Origin: Musa acuminata AAA Group
Lineage: Eukaryota; Streptophyta; Magnoliopsida; Zingiberales; Musaceae
Length of the DNA: 64,000 bases
Direction of reading: 5' to 3'
Assembly: GCF_036884655.1 (NCBI RefSeq)
Contig: NC_088345.1
Location: 20,295,001-20,359,000, forward strand
Every line of letters begins with the position of its first letter. Positions within the stretch are counted from its first letter, which is position 1. The position numbers and the translations under genes are program-made. The notes beneath the pieces are model-generated. The model was not told where the DNA came from and did not search any database. It worked only from the letters and a program-made list of their open reading frames with translations. Positions 32,154 through 44,475 of the stretch are shown here, in pieces.

Positions 32154-34163
32154 GTCGTCGACGAACGGATTTTGAATTGTGATCGTAAGCGCCCGCAGGA
32201 GAAACTATTGCTGTAGGACTAAGAGATAATTGCAGATTTCTTCCTTCTCCCTCTTAATGATCATGAGGCCATGCTCATAATTAAATGGTTGACGACATTA
32301 TGTGATATTTCTTGAAATTTTATGCAACTAATTATGAAATTTTACAGTAAGGAGAAACAGGTGATACTGAACGGGAAACGTGAGGGCGACATAATGACGA
32401 TTTGCACACAACAAATGAAGAAGGTTTTGCATAAAGCATGCAGCGGCCTTTTGGTACAACTTGAGCAGCAAACTAAGGGAGAGCCAACAAAATTTGAAGA
32501 TCCAAATCTACTTCCTTTGCTTGCTGAATTTTCAGATATATTTGACGAACCGTGCAACCTACCTCTTACCCGTTGGCATGATCATTGTATAACGATTCTT
32601 CCAGGCAAATCTGCAGCAAATGCTCAGCCATATCAGTATCCACATCTCCAGAAGGATGAAATAGAAAGGATTGTAAAAGAGATGCTCAAAACAGGAGTTA
32701 TTCGGCCATGTTGTAGCCCTTACTCTTCACCGGTGCTCCTCATACGAAAGAAGGATGGAATATGGCGATTATGTGTTGATTACCGAGCTCTCAATGGCAT
32801 AACCATCAAGGATAAATACCCTATTCCAGTAGTAGATGAGTTGCTAAGGGAGCATAAATCTTCACAAAGCTGGACCTTCGATCCGGGTATCATCAAATAT
32901 GAGTATGCGAAGAAGACATACCGAAAACCACCTTTTGAACACACAACAACCACTATGAATTTTTGCTTTCTTCAAAAGAAGGTGGAATATCTTGGGCATA
33001 TCATATCAGAGAAATGTGTGGCAGTAGACCCCTTCAAAATTGGAGCAATGCAAAACTGGCTGACCCCGAGGAACATAAAATTGCTACATGGCTTTCTGGG
33101 TTTAACAGGCTACTACTGCAAGTTCATGAAAAACTATGGAGCGATTAGTGCACCAGTTACTTCCTTACTGAAAAACGATGTCTTCCAAAGGTCTGACAGA
33201 GCCTCCGCTGCTTTCGACAAACTTAAGGCAGCCATGACGACGACGCCGGTGCTAACACTACCAGATTTCAACCGACCCTTCATTATTGAGGCCGACACAT
33301 CTGGAGTCAGAATTGGAGTCTTTCTCATGCAAGATGGTCGACCACTCACATACACTAGCAAGACATTATCTCCCTCCTATCAAAATAAGTCAACATATGA
33401 TAAGGAGATGCTCGCTATTGTGCGTGCAGCAACGCGGTGGAGACCCTACTTGATTGGTCGATGATTTCAAATTAAAACCGACCATAAAAGCCTCAAGTAC
33501 TTTTTGGAGCAAAAGATATCATCCCTTGAGCAGCAAAAATGGGCAACAAAACTTCTTGGATTTGATTATGAAATAACTTACAAAAGGTGGAAAGAGAATA
33601 TTGTTGCAGATGCGCTTTCGTAGCTACCTGAGCAAGCTGAATTTTCGGTCGTTTTACTTCCAACCAGCTACTTCCTTGAGAATATTAAGATGGAATGGCA
33701 GGAAGATTCAGAGACCAGTAAGATACAAAAAAAATTAGAGGAAGCACCAAGCTCCGTGGCTCATTACAATCGGGACTCAAAAGAATTATGCTATAAGGGA
33801 TGCATTGTGCTTGTGACAAATTCTACTTGCATCTTCAAGAGCAGATTTTGGACAAAGTTATTCCATATGCAGGGTACTAAATTAGAAAGGAGTATGACAT
33901 ATCACCCACAAACCAACAGCTAGACGAAAGTTTTAAATAGGTGCTTGGAGACAGCCCAAAGCCACCCACCAAATATGACTACCCAAAGAGAACTCCAGAC
34001 CCAGCCAAGTGCCATTATTGATCGACGGATCGTGACTCGACGACGACGACCCACTAATGAAGTGCTAATACAGTGGACGAATCTACCAATAGAAGATGCC
34101 ACTTGGGAGAACTATGATGACTTGAAGATCAAATTCCCAGAATTCACGAATCATCAGCCTTGA
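32154..34163 (+). pseudogene. pol: Ty3/gypsy pol: partial RT, RNase H, integrase remnant, chromodomain (G1)
   Basis: The frame of gag continues through point stops at 32214, 32220 and 32316. RT begins near 32500 (LLAEFSDIFDEP, RPCCSPYSSPVLLIRKKDG.WRLCVDYRALN). After PVVDELL the reading slips a frame: FTKLDLRSGYHQI is readable in another frame to about 32960. The palm with catalytic YVDD is then deleted, and frame is regained at KKVEYLGHIIS. RNase H follows (FIIEADTSG, SKTLSPSYQNKSTYDKEMLAIV) with a TGA at 33462. Integrase keeps only SRFW..LF..GTKL and YHPQTNS; its HHCC zinc region and most catalytic acids are gone. A chromodomain-like tail (VLIQWTNLPIEDATWE) ends at 34163. No enzyme activity is expected. 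Confidence 0.85.
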
Positions 34164-34224
34164 GGACAAGGCTGATTTGAAGAGGGCGAGTCTGTTAGGA
34201 CTCTAGCTTGGAGAGTCCTAATTA

Positions 34225-36030
34225 AGCAATTCATCTACTACTAGAATAGGGTATTTGTCCTTGATGGTTATGTCATTGAGAGCTTGGTAATCAACGTACA
34301 TTCACCATGTTTTATCCTCCTTTCGTACGAGGAGAACCGGTGAAGAGTAGGGGCTGCAACTTAGCTGAATAACTCCTGTTTCAAGCATTCCTTTTATAAT
34401 CCTTTCTATTTCATCATACTGGAGATGTGGATATTGATATGATCGAGTATTTACCGGAGGTTTGCCTGGAAGAATCGATATACAATGATCATGCTGACGG
34501 GTAGGAGGTAGGTTACGCGGTTCATCAAATATATTTGAAAATTCAGCAAGCATAGGAAGTAGGTTTGGATCTTCAAATTCAATTGGCTCTCCCTTAGTTT
34601 GTTGCTCAAGTTGTACCAAAAATCCGTTGTATGCTTTGTGCAAAACCTTCTCCTTTCATTGTGTGCAAATCATTGTTGCGTCGCCCCCACGTTTCCCGTG
34701 TAGTATCATATGTTTCTCCTTACTATAAAATTTTATAATTAGTTTCACAAAATTCTAGGAAACATCACCTAATGTTGTCAGTCATTCATTACCAAGCACT
34801 GCCTCATAATCATCAAAAGAGAGGAGAAAGAAATTGACAATTATCTCTTGGTCCTACAGCATTAGTTTCACCCACGGGCACCTATGATCACACTTCAAAA
34901 TTTGTCCGTCGGTGACCTTAACATCAAACCTGCTACAATTCTCAATAGGTAAGGCCATCTGGACAGCAACCTTGCTATTCATAAAATTATTAGTGCTCCC
35001 AGTGTTAATAAGATCAGTGATAGGTTGTTACTTCAAAAGTCCTCCCACTTTCATCGTTTGCGGGTTCGCGTAACTGGCAAGGGCACGCATCGTAATATCA
35101 ACCGGTAGCTATTCTTCATCTATGACCTCTTCCTCATGCTCCTAGACCCCCTCCTCCATGTCTTCAAGAGGTTCAATCAGTAGGAGGCGGCCCCTTTTGT
35201 AGCAATGATCGCGGTTCCACGGCTCGTCACAATGCCAACAAAGACCCTTTGCTGATCGGTCACGTAGTTTTTCTCTTGTCAATTTTTTTTGGCAGCGAAG
35301 GATGACTAGGAGTAGAAGGAGGTTTACATGCTGTAGGCCTAGGAGAGTTTCTCATCCTCCAAGCATCTTGGTTGAGCCGTTCTTCTTATATTCAGGCAAA
35401 AGAAATCGTAGCTGTCATGGTATGGGGCTGCTACGTCTTAACCTCCCCTTTTATATTTGGCTTGAGTCCTTCGATGAATGTTCCTAACAATTAATGGTCA
35501 ATCCAATCATAAGCAAGGTAGGATAGCCTCTCAAACCTGGTTTGGTACTCTTGAATTGTAGAGGTTTATCGAATCTTTGGGAGTTAGCCATCGATATTTT
35601 CATACTCCATAGGTCCAAAACGATTCAGCAGTACGTTCTTAAATTGATTTCACGTCGGAGCTCCATGATTGTATTCCAGCTAATTGTACCATTTAATAGC
35701 ATCTCCTTCAAGATGAATGATAGCAATTTCCATCATAGCATCATCCGACGTTTGGTAGTAGCGAAAGTAATGTTCAGCACGCGAAATCCACCCCGCCGGG
35801 TCTCCTTCTTCCCATCACAGGAAGTCCACTGTCATGCATGGCTGAAGCATGTCTAAGGGCTATCCCTCCTTCTCTGGAGGCCTTTCTAAACTCTCTCCTC
35901 TCAGCGGTTGTCCAATTCTAAATTCTACAAACAAAGCGTACAATTTGTCCTCCAAGGGCAATTCAAGCCGCGATTCAATCTGATATTTCAATGCTTCAAA
36001 TTTGGCATCAATTGGATCTTAAGAAGCCAT
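34225..36030 (-). pseudogene. Ty3/gypsy gag-pol 5' half, inverted copy (G2)
   Basis: On the minus strand, the gag start (ATG at 36030, MAS-like but followed by a stop) leads to scattered gag and protease remnants across about 35900-34980. A longer open stretch follows at 34643-34302 (LVQLEQQTKGEPIEFEDPNLLP, DHCISILPG, CSPYSSPVLLVRKED). Homology to G1 ends at VVDELL, where the text meets the 3' LTR stub of G1. RT catalytic motifs, RNase H, integrase and chromodomain are absent. The ORFs at 35302-35856 on the plus strand are antisense shadows. Confidence 0.8.
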
Positions 36031-36226
36031 AGCATATGCATATAGATTAGAGATGTCCCTGTCTTTTTTTTGTTGCAATTCATGGGGAGATCAAAGGATG
36101 ATCCATGGTGGTGGAGATGACTACGGAATTCGGCGATGATCTTTTAAGCAATTATGGGAATTGTTTTGGGCAGTTGTGGAGTGCTGACGGATGGCTATGG
36201 AAGGGCAGCGAGATGTCTAGAACGCT

Positions 36227-36238
36227 GCTCTAATACCA
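36227..36238 (-). other. Primer-binding site of G2
   Basis: gctctaatacca is the reverse complement of TGGTATTAGAGC, one change from consensus, 2 bp from the LTR end at 36241. Confidence 0.8.
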
Positions 36239-36240
36239 AG

Positions 36241-36620
36241 TGTTAGAACCCTTATGGATTCTAAGCTTGGGGTTGATCTATTTAGGGGTTCAACCTCCTT
36301 GGAAAAAAGATTGCTAAAAAGATTCATCTATTCCTTGAGAAAAGAGGATAAATACTTGACTATTTATAGGGCTTCTAAACCCCAACTCCTAATAGGACTC
36401 CTACTCAAGACTCCTTCTTCTAACCAACTCCAAATAGAACTCCTACTTAAGACTCCTACTTCTAACCAACTCCTAATGCTTCTCTAAGTAGCAACCTCCA
36501 AACTAATCCTAACCTTAGCCGGCCTCTTCATCTCTTTAATAGGTGTCGACTAGGTAGGTTTTATATAAATGCCCCTTTCAATAAAACTCAATTAGAACTC
36601 TTCTAGCTAGAGTCCTAACA
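36241..36620 (-). mobile_element. 5' LTR of G2, inverted relative to G1
   Basis: TGTTAGAACCC to AGAGTCCTAACA, 380 bp, the reverse complement of a G1-type LTR with a single 5' start. The minus-strand TATA-like site is the reverse complement of ctatttatag near 36360. The flank on the right is gtatg, which does not match caatt left of G1. Confidence 0.85.
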
Positions 36621-37982
36621 GTATGTTTATATGAAAGCAATTTCATAAATAGAAACAAAAAAGGGGAATGCATTTTTTCTTGAAAATTTGTCAATCTCTA
36701 TCTTATCAAGTTTTCAATAAGAGATTGATGAATCTATGTATATTATTTTTTCTCTTGAACTATAAAAATGATTTTGATGAATTTGAATTTAAATGAGTTT
36801 TATCCAAATCATGATCTTGATTTCTCAATATTTATAACTTGAGATATATTCTACATGAATTAAGATCTTTTATTCTCCTATGTTCCTTTTTGCTATTTAC
36901 TAAAGAGAATATTTTTTTTTTTAGAATTCATAACTTAAGATTTTCCTAGAAAATTATTTACTATTTAATCTCCTAAGATTTCTTTTCATTATTTACTAAA
37001 AAGGAGATTTATCAAAATGAATCATGTCTTTTGGTATTCATGACTTGATCCTTCATGATCCTTGATATTAATATCTTTCATGTCATGATTTTTATGAATT
37101 GTATACCCCATTACCAAAATTTTTCATGTTATCTTTCATGTGATGATTGGAAAATTAATGTAAAAGATTTTACACTCATATATCCTTCCCTTCTTTTTGA
37201 GAATAACAAAGGGGGAGAACGTATTACTAATTTGCACATTTCAAATAGAGACAAAACTTGTTAGCTTACTTATCTCAAAAGAGAAGCAAATATTGTTAGC
37301 TTGCATATTTCAAAGAGAGACAAAACTTGCTACCTTTCTCATCTTAAAAGAAAAGCAAAGATTGCTAGCTTGCACAGTTCAAAGAGAGGAAAAATTTGCT
37401 AGCTTGCTCGTCTCACAAAAGAAGCAAAGATTTCTAGCTTGCACATTTTAAAGAAAAGCAAAACTGGCTAGCTTGCACATCTCAAAAGAGAAGTAAAGTT
37501 TGCTAACTTGCACATCTCAAGAAAAAGTAAAAAAATTGCTAACTTGCACAACTTAAGAGAAGCAAAAACTTGCTATCTTGCATATCTCAAGAAAAGCAAA
37601 AATTACTAACTTGCACATCTCTAAAAAATTGCTAGCTTACATATTTCAAAAACTTGCTAGTTGCACTTTTCTCCTTTTTGTTGATGATAGAGGAGGAGAA
37701 GTTATGATGATGAGCATGCATGGTATGATGTAATTTTATATTTTAAAATTATGTATGATGATTTGGAATTATGCATGCAATATTTCAACTTATTATGATG
37801 ATGTAAATAATGATTATGTTGATATGATGTGTTGCATATGATTTAATTATTAAAATCATTTCAACTTCGATTAGAAGGTTATCATTTCTTTAAGTTTGCT
37901 TTATTTCAATATAGCATAGAGATAGGGGAGTTTAGTTTAAACTCCATCATCAATTGGTTGTCATCATCATAAAGGGGGAGAT
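36621..37982 (+). other. Sirevirus U 3' spacer and polypurine tract
   Basis: Plus-strand counterpart of the spacers at 3733-4490 and 46603-48636: AT-rich, no credible gene. It contains a ragged tandem array (37230-37680) and ends with the polypurine tract AAAGGGGGAGAT at 37971-37982, adjoining the LTR. The left side is cut by the G1/G2 composite, and U's coding region is not in the window. Confidence 0.75.
37230..37680 (+). repeat. Ragged ~33-37 bp tandem array in Sirevirus 3' spacer
   Basis: About twelve units of the form TTGCTAGCTTGCACATCTC plus AAAGAGAAGCAAA, varying in length and sequence. Similar units occur in opposite orientation at 4020-4200 and 46890-47650. The array lies between pol and the polypurine tract, where some Sireviruses carry an envelope-like ORF. 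No such ORF is seen here. Confidence 0.8.
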
Positions 37983-38596
37983 TATTGAATCTCAATTGAT
38001 GATGAAATTATGATCTAATCAGTGTTCGAGTGACAAAAGACTAACTTCGATCATGGAAAGACAAATCGATTGAAGTAGAAAGAATCAGACGTTAGGCCAA
38101 AGTAGAACATGTCAAAAGATTGGACGTCGAGCCGGAGGACTGGTCGATATGCCGAAAGGACTTCGTGCCATGAGTTTGGGCATCATGCCAAAGGATTGGA
38201 CATTGCTCCAAGGAGATCAGATGTTGTAGGAGGTCAACATGTCAATTGGACAATACATTGAAGGATTGGACGAAGTGCCAATGGATCAGACAAAGCGTCG
38301 GATGAACAAATGACATGCCAAACAACATAGGATTCATGTTTGTAATCAATTATGTTTAGATCGAGGTAGTTTAGGTCTAATTGAGTTAATTTCGAGTGTA
38401 ACCATGCTATCTCAATTAGAAGCCCATTAGGCTTGATCTAAGGCTGAGTTGGGCTCAATAGGAGGCCCATTCGGTGATCCAAAAGTTGGGTCAGGTGGTG
38501 GCACTGCTAGAACAGGCGGTGGAACCATTTATGAGCTAGAACATATAAAGTATATGATTTTCGAAAACCTGATAGTCATACTATTAGGATTGAGTC
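37983..38596 (+). mobile_element. 3' LTR of Sirevirus U, truncated
   Basis: Begins TATTGAATCTC (G to A at the second base) right after the polypurine tract. The U3 text runs through gtgccaatggatcagacaaagcg to about 38560, then stops at 38596 where V's LTR begins. The TATA region and beyond are missing. Confidence 0.8.
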
Positions 38597-40356
38597 TATT
38601 AGGATCGAGAGCACTAAGAGGGGGGGGGTGAATTAGTGCAGCGAAAACTTTCTGCGATTAAAACCGAAAGCTGCGTTCGTTTGATAAAAATGATTTAGAT
38701 GTAAAGGCTGATTCTAAGATTACTTTAACTTAAGATTAAGCGAGATGACGTTAAAGTAAATCTACGAAGGCAGATTGCAGTTTATGATGAAAATCAGAAT
38801 GCAAGCGCAAACTGAAATGCGACGTTCGTACGATAAAACCGGTTTACGTCTAAATGCCAATTTTGAAGATACTAAACTTTGAGATATGTTTTATAAAGGC
38901 GCAGAAGGCAGTTTGCAGTTATGATTGAAATCAAAACGTAAACGTAAACTGAAATGTATTGATCATACGAAAAAGCCGATTTACATCGAAACGCAGATTT
39001 GGAAAGCTCTGAACATAGAAACTCGTTCGTAAAAGTGTAGAAGGTAGTAGCCATTTAGGAGGTTTGCAGTAAAGATAAAATGCTCAAAGTAAATGCAAAC
39101 TGAGATTTAGAGTGGTTCGGTCAATCTTGACCTACTCCACTTTTGGCTTCCTCCACCGACGAGGTCACCGACGTCAACTAGAGGCCTTCCTTCAATAGGC
39201 GAAGGCGAACCACCCTTTTACAGTTTCACTCCTTTTGATGGGCTTAGGAGACAACCCTTACAGAAATTTTCAATCCTCTCTTTACAACTCAAAACTTTGA
39301 AGAACAAAGGGAGGAGAACTTTTGGCCTTTACAACAATTTTGAGCTCTAAGAATCACAAAAAGAGATCAAGATTTCGAGTGTAAGTTGCTACCTTTCAGT
39401 GCTGAATGGGTGGGGTATTTATAGGCCCCAACCCAGTTCAAATTTGGAGCTCAAAACTGTCAATTCTCGGAATTCCGGGATCAGGCGGTTGCACCTCCTG
39501 ACTAGGGCGGTTGCACTGCTTGGCAGAGCTCGAAGACTGAGCCTCTGGGCAGTGCCACCTCTATCAGGGGCGGTTGGACCTCTCTGCCAGAGCTCAAAGA
39601 CCGAGCTCAAGCGGTTGCACCTCCTGACTGTGGCGGTTGCACCGCTTACTAGAGCTCGAAGACCGAGCTCAGGCGGTGCTACCTCTTATCAGGGGAGGTT
39701 GCACCGCCCAGTCTCGCTCGGATACTGAGCCCAGGCGGTGCTACCTCCTGGCTAGGGCGGTTGCACCGCCTAGTCTCCCTGGGAGACTTAGCCTAGGCGG
39801 TGCTACCTCCTGGCTTGGGCGGTTGCACCTCCCACATCAATCAGGGTCCGAATTGGTAGATCCATTCGACCCAATTTGGGTTTTTCAGGGGCCCAATTGT
39901 CCCAAGATTAAGCTAATGGGATCACCTCCCATTCCCAACTTAATCATTGTGCTAACTACGATAAATCCTAAGATAATTTCTGCAGCTTGCTACGGTGCGT
40001 CAATCACTTCTTCCGGCGAGTTTCCGACGAACTTCCGTCGATCATCCGATGAACCCTCGGTGATGCTCCTGCGGACTTCTGGCAAACTCCTAGACTTGCG
40101 ACGATCCACTTGGCGAGTTCCGACAAGCTTCTTTGGCAAGCTTATGGACTTCTCTGATTTGTTCCCGCAGAACCTCCAACGACTATCCGAACTTCCGTCG
40201 AACTCTCGAACTCCCAACGTGATCATTGTCTTGACTCCGTCGCAACTCCTGCTGCATGTTTATCTTTCATCGTAGTTAATCCTGCACACTTATCTCAACA
40301 CATAGATTACACAACAAATGACAATTGACTTCATCATCAAAATCCGAGATTCAACA
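38597..40356 (-). mobile_element. 3' LTR of Sirevirus V
   Basis: TATTAGGATCGAGAG (mutated from TGTTAGG) to CCGAGATTCAACA, 1760 bp. It has a U3 array at 39485-39840 with GGCGGTTGCACC boxes and GAGCTC hairpins, and a TATA box (tatttata) at 39416-39423. A G run of eight lies near the U5 end. The TTTAGACGTAAA array of Y and W is reduced to scattered single units here, which explains most of the length difference. Confidence 0.9.
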
Positions 40357-41444
40357 ATCTCCCCATTTTTGTTGATGACAATCAATTGATAATGGAGTTA
40401 ACCTTAACTCCCCCTGTCTATATGCCATACTTGAGATAAGTCATTCTTGAATTCAAAACATTAAAAATTCAAGAGACATAAGTTAAAATCATTTAAACTT
40501 ATCAATATTCCCATCATGATTCTTATCATGATGTATCTCTCTGAAGATGATGTCAAGGCTTGACATTCATTTTCAAATTTTACAAGTTTGAATGATGGTA
40601 ATAGTAACAATTCATCATATTGTAAGATATCAGCATGTAAAACTGTGAAGTATGATTTTGATATCATTACATGATGTACACATTTCAAGCACACATTTCA
40701 AATATTTTAGCAAGTATTGCATTTCATCACACGGTAAGATATCAACTCGTAAAATTACGATGCAAGTTTTTGTTTGATATCTTAACACGATACAAGGCAT
40801 AATGCAAATCATAGCATTTATTCATATATCTCTTGGTGATGCAAGCATGGCATAATTATAGCATAAGTGTTTATAGCATCAATTCATATATTTCTCCCCC
40901 TTTGCCATCAACAAAAAGCATGGTAGTTGTGATATCAGGAGAAAAATACAAGTAAATTTTGAGTATAAGTGCGATGATTGTTTCATGCCTTTACTTGATT
41001 CATGTTATTTCCAATAGTAATTGATAGGAAATCAATTGTTCAAGCACATAAAGGAAAACATGATATGTTGATTGCTTTGATTCATGCTATTTGTGAGTTT
41101 GCTTTGAGTCAAGATATGTGAAACAACTTTTTGTAAATAGAAATACTATCATCCATATTTCAAGATAGAATCATTTCATCAAATCCATTTCAGAAAAATA
41201 TTTTTCATAAGAGTGTACAAGAAAATCCGATTTTTAGCATTCCAATTGTTAAGCGAATCCGAAAATGAAATTAACTCTTTCATGCATTCGGACAAGACTA
41301 TGCTACAGATTTTCAAATACAATCAAAAGACAAAACACATAATTTCCAACATGTTATTTAGGCATGTAATGGCAGTCAAGTGATTTGATTATTCAATAAA
41401 GTCCGAAAGAGAATTTTAACTAGTTTATGTGTTCGGACACATCA
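40357..41444 (-). other. Sirevirus V polypurine tract and 3' spacer
   Basis: Starts ATCTCCCCATTTTTG (polypurine tract with one change) and includes a second C-rich tract (ctccccctttgcc, about 40893). No credible ORF. Near-duplicate GTAAGATATCA...AAAATT motifs occur at about 40622 and 40734. Confidence 0.7.
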
Positions 41445-44400
41445 ACATTCCTAATTCTCTTCTTATGAAATCAAATTATTCTTCACTTAGAGGTTTTGTA
41501 AAAATATCGGCTAGTTGATGTTTGGTATCAATGAACTCTATGATTACATCATGATTAGTAACATGATCTCATATAAAGCGATGTCTAATATCAATATGTT
41601 TTGTTCTTAAGTGTTGTATAGGATTCTTTGTTAAGCATATTGCACTTGTGTTATCACATTTAATAGGAATATTTTTAAGATGAACTTTATAATCTTCTAA
41701 AGTATTTTTCATCCATACAACTTGTGCACAGCATGCACTTGCTGTAATATATTCAGCTCCGGTTGTTGATAGTGCAACCGAGTTTTGTTTCTTAGATGAC
41801 CAAGAAACAAGGGCATGTCCTAAAAATTGACATGTTCCTGATGTGCTTTTTCTATCTAGTCTACAGCCAGTAAAGTCTGCATCAGCATAAGCAATTAACT
41901 CAAGATTTTTTGATTTTGGGTACCATAATCCTAGATTTGTGGTACCATTAAGATATCTAAGTATTCTTTTAACTGCTTTGAGATGAGATATCTTAGGGTT
42001 TGATTGAAATCTAGCACAAAGTCCTACACTGAATATGATGTCTGGTCTAGTTGCAGTGAGGTAAAGTAAACTTTCTATCATACCCCTATAGGTCTTTTGA
42101 TCGAAACTTTCTCCACTTTCATCAATTTCTAACTTAGTGGAGGTGCTCATAGGAGTGTTAATAGCTTTTGAGTTATTCATATTAAACTTTTTTAGTAAAT
42201 TCATAGCATATTTAGTTTAACTAATAAAGATGCCATTGCTTAGTTGTTTGATTTGTAAACCTAAGAAGAATGTTAACTCTCCCATTAAACTCATTTCAAA
42301 TTCAAGACTCATAGTTTTAGCAAAAGATTCACAAAGAGATTCATTCTTGGAACCAAAGATAATATCATCAACATAAATCTGAACAATGAGAAAATTATTT
42401 TCAAAATTCTTGATGAATAATGTAGTATCAACCTTGCCTTTTATGAAATTACTTTCAATAAGGAAAGAACTAAATCTCTCATACCAAGCCCTCGGAGCTT
42501 GTTTTAAATCATAGAGAGCTTTAGTTAATCTAAACACATGATTAGGGAGGCTATTATTTTCAAATCCAGGAGGTTGTTCAACATAGACTTCTTCAGAAAT
42601 AAAACCATTAAGAAAAGCGCTTTTAACATCCATTTGAAACAGCTTAAAATTATTACTACTAGCGTAGGTAAGGAGCATCCTTATGGCTTCTAATCGAGCC
42701 ACAGGAGAGAAGGTTTCTTCGTAATCGATACATTCTTCTTGGTTGAAACCTTTGGCCACTAGTCTAGCCTTATTTCTAACCACAATACCATTTTCATCTT
42801 GCTTGTTTCTAAAGACCCATTTAGTACCAATAACTAAATGGTCATTTGGCCTAGGAACAAGCTTCCATACCTCATTTCTCTCAAATTGATTTAATTCATC
42901 TTGCATTGCGATAATCCATGAATTATCTTTCATGGCTTTGTCAACGCATTTGGGTTTAATTTGGGAGAGAAAAGTGGTGTTGGCACAAAAATTTTTAAGA
43001 GAGGATCGTGTTTGAACCCCCTTTGATGTGTCTCCTAAGATTAGCTCCTTAGGATGAGCATCTACATACTTCCAATCCATGGGTAAGGATGTTTCAGAAG
43101 TGGATGCATTCAAGTTATTAGTTGGAGACGGGGTTTCATTTAAATTCAATGAATCAAAATTAACATCATCATCAAAATCGTTTTTCCTGATTTCGGAAAT
43201 CTCATTGAAAACAACATGAATGGATTCTTTAATAATTAATGTTCTTTTATTGAAGATATGAAAAGCTTTAGAAACCGAAGAATAACCAAGAAAGATTCCT
43301 TCATCGGATTTAGCATCAAATTTTCCTAAGTTATCTTTTTCATTCAAGATAAAGCACTTACACCTAAAGACTTTAAAATTTGAAACATTGGGTTTTTTGT
43401 TGTTCCATAACTCATAAGGAGTTTTGGTGAGTAAGGGTCTAATTAGAACTCTATTCAAAATATAGCATGCAGTATTTACGGCTTCGGCCCAAAAAATATT
43501 TGGGTAGGCTATGTTCATTCAACATGGTTCTTCAATTTCTTGTAAATTTCGATTTTTTCTTTCTACTACTCCATTTTGTTGAGGATTTCTTGGAGTAGAG
43601 AAATTATGGTTGTATCCATTGAGTTCACAGAATTCTTGGAAATCATGGTTTTGAAATTCTCTACCATGATCACTTCTAATTGACGAAATCATAGAACCCT
43701 TCTCGTTTTGAACAAGTTTACAAAACTTGGTAAAAGATATAAAGCATTCATTTTTCTATTTCAAGAAGTAAGTCCATGTGTATCTACTATAGTCATCAAC
43801 AATGACAAAGGCGTATTTGCTACCTCCTAGGCTTGATGTAGAGATTGGTTCGAACAAGTCCATATGGATCAATTGTAAGGGCCTAGAGGTGCTTATTTGA
43901 TTCTTAGATTTGAAACTACCCTTAATTTGTTTACCTAATTGGCAAGCATCACATACATTATCTTTGATGAACTTGATATTAGGAATTCCTCTTACAAGAT
44001 CTTTAGATGATATTTGAGTGATTAGTTTCATGCTAGCATGACATAATCTTCTATGCCATAGCCAAGCATCCTGATTCAAAACCGAAAAACACATTTCATT
44101 ACACAAATCATTGATGTCAATAGTGTATACGTTATTTTGTTTTAATGCAATCATAGACATGTTTTTGCGTGGTTTTTCAATGATGCAAGCATTAGATTCG
44201 AATCTAACAATGTATCCTTTATCACATAATTGACTAATGCTCAAGAGGTTATGTTTTAAACCATCAACTAACAAAACATCTTCAATAAAGAAGTTGGATT
44301 TGTTACCTATGGTTCCTTTGCCAATGATTTTACCCTTGTTGTTGTCTCCTAAGGTGACATAGCCTTCGTCTATGCTAGTGAGCTTAGAGAATTGAGATGG

Positions 44401-44475
44401 ATCTCTGGTCATATGTCTTGAGCATCCACTATCAAGGTACCATCTCTTACTCCTAGCTTGCGATGGTATGAGTTT
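41445..44475 (-). pseudogene. pol: Sirevirus pol: protease, integrase, RT, RNase H (element V)
   Basis: On the minus strand, the protease motif RWYLDSGCSRHMT (about 44460-44400) is intact. Integrase follows in the open frame 44412-43756 ([28 protein letters not shown]), with a stop and frame changes around 43520-43760. The frame 43518-42217 carries [10 protein letters not shown], the linker region, and RT with [23 protein letters not shown] and catalytic YVDD (reverse complement at 42364-42375). RNase H occupies 42204-41445 ([31 protein letters not shown]) with a TGA replacing CGA near 41567. Few lesions are present, so V is younger than S. Confidence 0.87.

Larger units (their letters stand above)
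29274..34224 (+). mobile_element. Chromodomain Ty3/gypsy element G1, internally deleted
   Basis: The order is 5' LTR (29274-29699), primer site, long leader, gag, protease, partial RT, RNase H, integrase remnant, chromodomain, and a 31-bp stub of 3' LTR (34194-34224). That stub runs directly into an inverted relative, G2. Short LTRs and a C-terminal chromodomain identify a chromovirus. The short LTR favours the Reina group, but this is not tested. Confidence 0.8.

Noticed and set aside
35302..35856. Plus-strand ORFs opposite the G2 gag
   Set aside because: They are antisense to gag/protease remnants that are recognisable on the minus strand.
29274..36620. The inverted LTR ends as terminal inverted repeats of a DNA transposon
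   Set aside because: The ends are LTRs with primer-binding sites and gag-pol on both arms. No transposase is present, and the flanks (caatt, gtatg) are not a duplication.
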